From contig JACQZR010000075.1 in the NCBI GenBank assembly GCA_016213775.1, forward strand, positions 1-64,000: 64,000 bases of DNA, read 5' to 3'. The position numbers were made by a program, and so were the translations under genes. The notes below the pieces were generated by a model. The model did not search any database. It saw nothing but the letters and a program-made list of their open reading frames with translations, and had not been told where the DNA came from. The DNA comes from Acidobacteriota bacterium (GTDB taxonomy: Bacteria; Acidobacteriota; Terriglobia; Bryobacterales; Bryobacteraceae). Every line of letters starts with the position of its first letter. The stretch's first letter is position 1. Positions 60,542 through 64,000 of this stretch are shown here, piece by piece.

Positions 60542-61255
60542 TTAGCGAAGCGGCGTAGTGGTGGATTCGAGGGTGTCCTCTTCGGCATCGGGGAGGGCAG
60601 AGAAGAAGTCGAGGGCAGCGCGGGTTTCGATTTCACGGATGGAGACGGTTTGTCGAGTGGCGGCGGGCTGGTTGGGGAGGATGACGGCGTAGGCTGACTT
60701 CGATTCGCCGCTGAGGGCGATTGCGATTTTGAAGGTGGCGCAGGGAACGGCGACCTGGTTGGGGCCGATGTGCTGGATGTTCTCGCAATCGAAGAGGGTG
60801 CCGGTGACGATGATGAGGGAGTCGCTTTGGGCGGCGAGTTTGCGGATGTCGTTTTCGATTTTGCGCCAAGCGGACATATTCAACTCGGGGAGCTGAGGGA
60901 CGGCGTTGGAGAGGTGGTAGGATTCGCGGAGGGCGTCGGGGGATGAGGCCAGGTCACGGGCTGGTACGAGGTGGCTTCTGTGGAAGCCGCTGCCTTTGTA
61001 GTCGGCCTCAGTAGCGGCTGAGGAGAGCTCTGGGTCGCGGCGGAAGTGTTGACGTGGGGCGGATGGGGCTTCGAGCATCTCGGGGGTGAGCTGGTAGGCG
61101 GTCCAGACGGGGACTCGGTGAGAGTTGCTGTGGCAGAGGGTGAAGGCGGTGCGGACGGCGAGCTGCTGATCGGGGGCGTCGCAGGCGGGGAGACCGAAGC
61201 GGTTGGGCTGGGCGCTGAGGGTTTGGATTGCGAGGAGGAGGAGCGCGGTTACCAT
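60542..61255 (-). CDS. Exported DNA/RNA non-specific endonuclease (beta-beta-alpha-Me, NucA type)
   Basis: 237 residues with a signal peptide (MVTALLLLAIQTLSAQ). The active-site motif, DRGH in most members, reads HRSH here (residues 92-95 in GSGFHRSHLVPA), keeping the general-base His95; Asn126 and the NMSAWRKIEN segment provide the magnesium ligand and the helix. The substitution of Asp and Gly occurs in a minority branch and its effect on activity is uncertain. Probably digests extracellular nucleic acid for nutrients. Not overlapping its neighbours. Confidence 0.88.
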   Translation of the reverse strand: MVTALLLLAIQTLSAQPNRFGLPACDAPDQQLAVRTAFTLCHSNSHRVPVWTAYQLTPEMLEAPSAPRQHFRRDPELSSAATEADYKGSGFHRSHLVPARDLASSPDALRESYHLSNAVPQLPELNMSAWRKIENDIRKLAAQSDSLIIVTGTLFDCENIQHIGPNQVAVPCATFKIAIALSGESKSAYAVILPNQPAATRQTVSIREIETRAALDFFSALPDAEEDTLESTTTPLR

Positions 61256-61353
61256 ACATTATATAGATCGGCTGTTTCAAACATTTCTATAGTATGACTG
61301 AGTCAAAAATATCCAGTTGACCAAGGCGGGCGATACCGCGAAGCGGTTTCTGT

Positions 61354-62406
61354 TCAGACCGCCACAACCAAGCCTTCGCGACCCAGTTTCGGATAACGGG
61401 CCTGATAGCTCCATTCCTCGCAAAGGTCCGTGTTATCCCAGACCTCGTTCTCCGGCGACCTGTAGTTGAAATACAGTTCGCTCTGCCTACCCCCGCGTGA
61501 AGCGAGTATTCGCGCGATCGTCTGCCCATCCGGATGGTGGAACTTCTTCCCATTGGTCGAGAACAGCCACTTCGGACAATCCAGCGCCGCAATCAACTCG
61601 GGACTGTTATTGAACTTGCTCCCATGGTGAGGAACCTTGCAAGCGTCGAGTTTCAACTTGCGGTGGTCGCGTTTCCGCAACAGCCGTTGGATGGAGGCCA
61701 GCAACACCTCCGAGTAAGCATCGGCGCCAAACAGGACAGCTTTCCCCTCATACTCAGCGAGGAAGGAAATGCTCGAACCGTTCGCTTCGGCCCCATCCGG
61801 CGAGTAAGCCTCCGCTGCCAGCCCCGCCACATCCACATGATCGCCAAGCCGCAGACGGCGGTCGCGCTCCAAGGCGGCGACCCCATCCTCGACATCGCCC
61901 GGCTGGATTCCGGCTTTCCTGCATTCCTTTTCCCAAACCGGCTTCAGGCAGTCCAACTGCTTCTGGTAGGGAGACAGCATCGTCAGGCGAAGACCGCCTG
62001 GCAATAGAAAAACCGGCAACTCCCCCTCATCCGGCACAACCGCCGCCTCGCCATTGAACGTGACATTCCAGGGCAGTTTGGCGATCTCCTGTATTGCCGC
62101 GCCCAACTCCTCACCCTGCTTGGCGCCTAGCCTCGTCTTCGGACTCAAGTGATCATACCCGTTGAACCACACCTCAGCGATCTCCAGCGATCGAGGCAGG
62201 TGCGCCAACAACTTCACCGCCCCATGGATATGATCCTCATCGATGTGCGTCACGCAGAACAACTCGAGCCGGCGTCCCGCGCCAACCCGCTCCACTATGT
62301 GGTCATACGTGGACGCCACCCCTCCATCAATCAGGATGGCGTGATCCCCATATGTCACCGCGATGCTATCGCCGTACTGTGCCGGCAGCATCTCGATGCT
62401 CAACAT
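61354..62406 (-). CDS. ComEC/Rec2-type metallo-beta-lactamase-fold hydrolase
   Basis: 350 residues from ATG 62406, without signal peptide or membrane part. The MBL metal motif THIDEDHIHG (His54, Asp56, Asp58, His59), the NGSSISFLAEYEGKAVLFGADA segment (residues 209-230, with Asp229 as bridging ligand) and PHHGS (259-263) match the competence-type ComEC MBL domain, thought to be a nuclease. A helical insert lies between ~100 and 200. Its start overlaps the end of the CHAT-like gene by seven bases, so the two act together. In such pairs the protease may activate or release the hydrolase (inference). Confidence 0.88.
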   Translation of the reverse strand: MLSIEMLPAQYGDSIAVTYGDHAILIDGGVASTYDHIVERVGAGRRLELFCVTHIDEDHIHGAVKLLAHLPRSLEIAEVWFNGYDHLSPKTRLGAKQGEELGAAIQEIAKLPWNVTFNGEAAVVPDEGELPVFLLPGGLRLTMLSPYQKQLDCLKPVWEKECRKAGIQPGDVEDGVAALERDRRLRLGDHVDVAGLAAEAYSPDGAEANGSSISFLAEYEGKAVLFGADAYSEVLLASIQRLLRKRDHRKLKLDACKVPHHGSKFNNSPELIAALDCPKWLFSTNGKKFHHPDGQTIARILASRGGRQSELYFNYRSPENEVWDNTDLCEEWSYQARYPKLGREGLVVAV

Positions 62407-64000
62407 GCGGACACCCGCCAATCGGCGTCGCCAAAGGAAAGCAGCAACAACCCGGAGAGTAAGCCGCTCGCCACCGCGGCCCGTTTGCACGCCAGAATCG
62501 TCTCCCCGAGCGGCGTGTCATCCGCCGTTCCGAATCCACTCACGAATGTAGCGCCCAGTTGAGGCGCGTCGCTTGCGAGAATCTCGGCCATCGGCGCGAT
62601 CACAACGGCCGCTCTGCGCCGCCGGAACTGGCTCGGCAGACTCTGAAAATCAATGGTGAATGTCGCGGCGCCGCAGCCCAGGATGAGAACCACCGGCGAC
62701 TCGCCTTCGCCGTTGACGACGTCTTTATCCTTCACTCCGGGAGGATCCTTAACCTGGCCCCCAATCTCCATCTCGGGCGGGGCTTTCTGCCGATCCACGT
62801 GCGGCATCAGGATCAACAACGATGGCGATTTCTGTTTGACCGCCGCTGCCCATTCTTTCCACGATCGAACACCGGTGGCGGGCACATACTGTTGTTCGAG
62901 CGCCAGTTTCAGCCGGCCGACGGCCTCGACACGTTTCGAATGCGCGTACAGTACTTCCCTAAGAGGGGCCAAACTCTGACGGTCGTGCGTGGGCGCCACC
63001 GGAGCACTTTCGTTTGCAGCATCCGCTTCGCGTCCGCGCCACTCAATGGCGCGCTGCATGCCCCAGAATCCCATCGGGCAGACGTGATGCTCCGGGTCCT
63101 TGCTTCCGGCACAGGTCTCGATACATCGCCCTTTGCTCACCGCGCGCAGCGAATCGGGACAGAGCACGGCATCGCTCGACGGCTCCTCAAAGGAGTAGCA
63201 AAGCTCCAGTGGCACACGAGTGGACGTATCCGCTGCCAGAACCGTGAGGATACCTGGCGATGCCAGGATATCCTTCATCAACCGTTCACTCGTCAGCGCA
63301 TCGTGCAGATGGTAACCCTGTCGTGCCAGCTCTACCACTAGCCTCGCGGCGGGATCACTTGTCATCACGTGGGAGGCATCAATATCCTCCAGCGCCACGC
63401 TGTTGATCGCCTTTTCCATGCGGGCTAGTGCTTGCTTGATGCCACCCAACGAAACACGTGTTTTCCGCAGTCCCCTTACGATGTGGACATCTTCCCCTTC
63501 CACGCGAAGCGTGCCGGCGGCGGGCTGGTGAATGTCCAGGCCTCCATCGAAGCGTCGCGTTCGCATCAGCGTCTCCAACCCGGGACACGTCAGCGCCGGA
63601 ATGGCCGCGCCTCCCATCACTGGCACGCGATACGCGCATTCCATCAACGGGCGGTTGTTGTGATAGATGGTGATGCGGCCATCCAGCACGGCGGACCCGG
63701 TGTTGGCGCGCACTGGAAACTCCGCCGTCGAACTCGGCCCCGACCTTGGCAGTTCGATGGTTCGCAGCAACCCGTCCGGGCACGAGTGCGGCTCATGAAA
63801 CAAAACCGTCAATATCACCGAGGTTTCCTGAGGCTTCAAGGGAGGCTCGGGAAGCGGGTCATGTGACGTGGTCCACCCTTGTCCGGTCCCGATTCTCACT
63901 TGCAGCACATAGTCCTTGCCGGCTTCGATCGTGTCCAGCGCCGCCTCATCCACCTTGACTGAAACGCGTGCCTGCACAAAGCGCTCCGCCGTTGCGGCTG
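62400..64000 (-). CDS. CHAT/caspase-like protein, 5' part beyond the window edge
   Basis: The frame is open to the right edge of the window with no stop, so the N-terminus is missing; a GTG at 63977 is in frame but has no ribosome site. The visible ~530 residues hold a beta-rich N-terminal region (Ig-like, e.g. YVLQVRIGTGQGWTTSHDP and ITIYHNNRPLMECAYRVPV), a helical middle with LRKTRVSLGGIKQALARMEK, and a C-terminal CHAT-like peptidase: VPLELCYSFEEP, the His in LLILMPHVD (codon 62799-62801) and the Cys in VVLILGCGAA (codon 62673-62675), then RRAAVVIAPMAEI. The Cys/His dyad in this order is that of CHAT proteases. Followed by a coupled MBL-fold gene. Confidence 0.8.
   Translation of the reverse strand, partial: AATAERFVQARVSVKVDEAALDTIEAGKDYVLQVRIGTGQGWTTSHDPLPEPPLKPQETSVILTVLFHEPHSCPDGLLRTIELPRSGPSSTAEFPVRANTGSAVLDGRITIYHNNRPLMECAYRVPVMGGAAIPALTCPGLETLMRTRRFDGGLDIHQPAAGTLRVEGEDVHIVRGLRKTRVSLGGIKQALARMEKAINSVALEDIDASHVMTSDPAARLVVELARQGYHLHDALTSERLMKDILASPGILTVLAADTSTRVPLELCYSFEEPSSDAVLCPDSLRAVSKGRCIETCAGSKDPEHHVCPMGFWGMQRAIEWRGREADAANESAPVAPTHDRQSLAPLREVLYAHSKRVEAVGRLKLALEQQYVPATGVRSWKEWAAAVKQKSPSLLILMPHVDRQKAPPEMEIGGQVKDPPGVKDKDVVNGEGESPVVLILGCGAATFTIDFQSLPSQFRRRRAAVVIAPMAEILASDAPQLGATFVSGFGTADDTPLGETILACKRAAVASGLLSGLLLLSFGDADWRVSAC

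Noticed and set aside
61258-61263. TATAAT directly upstream of the exported nuclease
   Set aside because: It is only 2 bp from the ATG, so transcription would start inside the gene; there is no -35 and the position cannot serve this start codon.
61320-61345. ACCGC-TTC-GCGGT hairpin after the MBL gene as a terminator
   Set aside because: The stem is short and not followed by a T-run on the transcribed strand.

Overview
The window looks like a chromosomal segment of an Acidobacteriota bacterium, most likely of the Bryobacterales/Solibacter type. This is inferred from the GC-rich coding sequence, many exported enzymes with Tat-type SRRxFL leaders, lineage-typical families (PmoA-like, tricorn-like S41, S9 peptidases, Gfo/Idh/MocA oxidoreductases, MacB/FtsX permeases) and very dense operons with 4-base start/stop overlaps. 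No tRNA, rRNA, CRISPR array or prophage was recognised.

Layout. Positions 1-134 hold the 3' end (domains V/VI) of a group II intron. Then come purN-purM (minus), an operon of three exported amidohydrolase-fold proteins of which only the middle one keeps the metal ligands (1938-5928), and a Fic-serS pair (minus) preceded by a duplicated operator-like repeat. Next are a Tat-exported lactonase and a five-gene minus-strand operon (9633-13781): sensor kinase, response regulator, a CarF/TMEM189-type plasmanylethanolamine desaturase, a fatty-acid-hydroxylase-superfamily membrane enzyme and an amidohydrolase, probably a regulated ether-lipid (plasmalogen) module. A housekeeping and accessory stretch follows (PmoA-like, siroheme synthase N-domain, M20 peptidase, 2-hydroxyacid dehydrogenase, nitrilase).

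18.8-22.1 kb is a scarred accessory region: 17-bp direct repeats, a pseudogene copy of the neighbouring oxidoreductase, a pilin-like protein and a lower-GC gene with a possible permuted papain fold. 22.4-30.6 kb is a five-gene efflux operon with three successive membrane-fusion proteins, two carrying long Gly-rich insertions, then a MacB-like permease without its own ATPase and a TolC-like channel. 30.6-33.9 kb contains a chimeric remnant (porin plus HicB plus HicA pieces), a TPR lipoprotein-like gene and an exported protein with a complete kinase-like active site. 34.0-39.3 kb is a LolCDE/FtsX-like export operon (ATPase, permease broken by one in-frame stop, LolA-like carrier, outer-membrane barrel).

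39.3-45.5 kb holds an MscS channel overlapping a hydantoinase A, a ParDE-type module with a truncated toxin, a two-gene ABC exporter and a Tat aldo/keto reductase. 45.6-53.4 kb is an exported peptide-degradation island (S9, tricorn-like S41, M14), followed by two overlapping small membrane proteins. 54.2-60.1 kb is a sugar-use region (GH2 enzyme, methyltransferase, D-xylonate-dehydratase-like enzyme, divergent Gfo/Idh oxidoreductase). The right end has an exported nuclease and a two-gene operon of a CHAT/caspase-like protein (cut by the window edge) with a ComEC-type metallo-beta-lactamase-fold hydrolase, a candidate conflict or defence module.

The strongest leads for undescribed biology are the two-component-linked CarF operon, the CHAT-MBL pair, the exported kinase-like/TPR pair and the triple-adaptor efflux operon.
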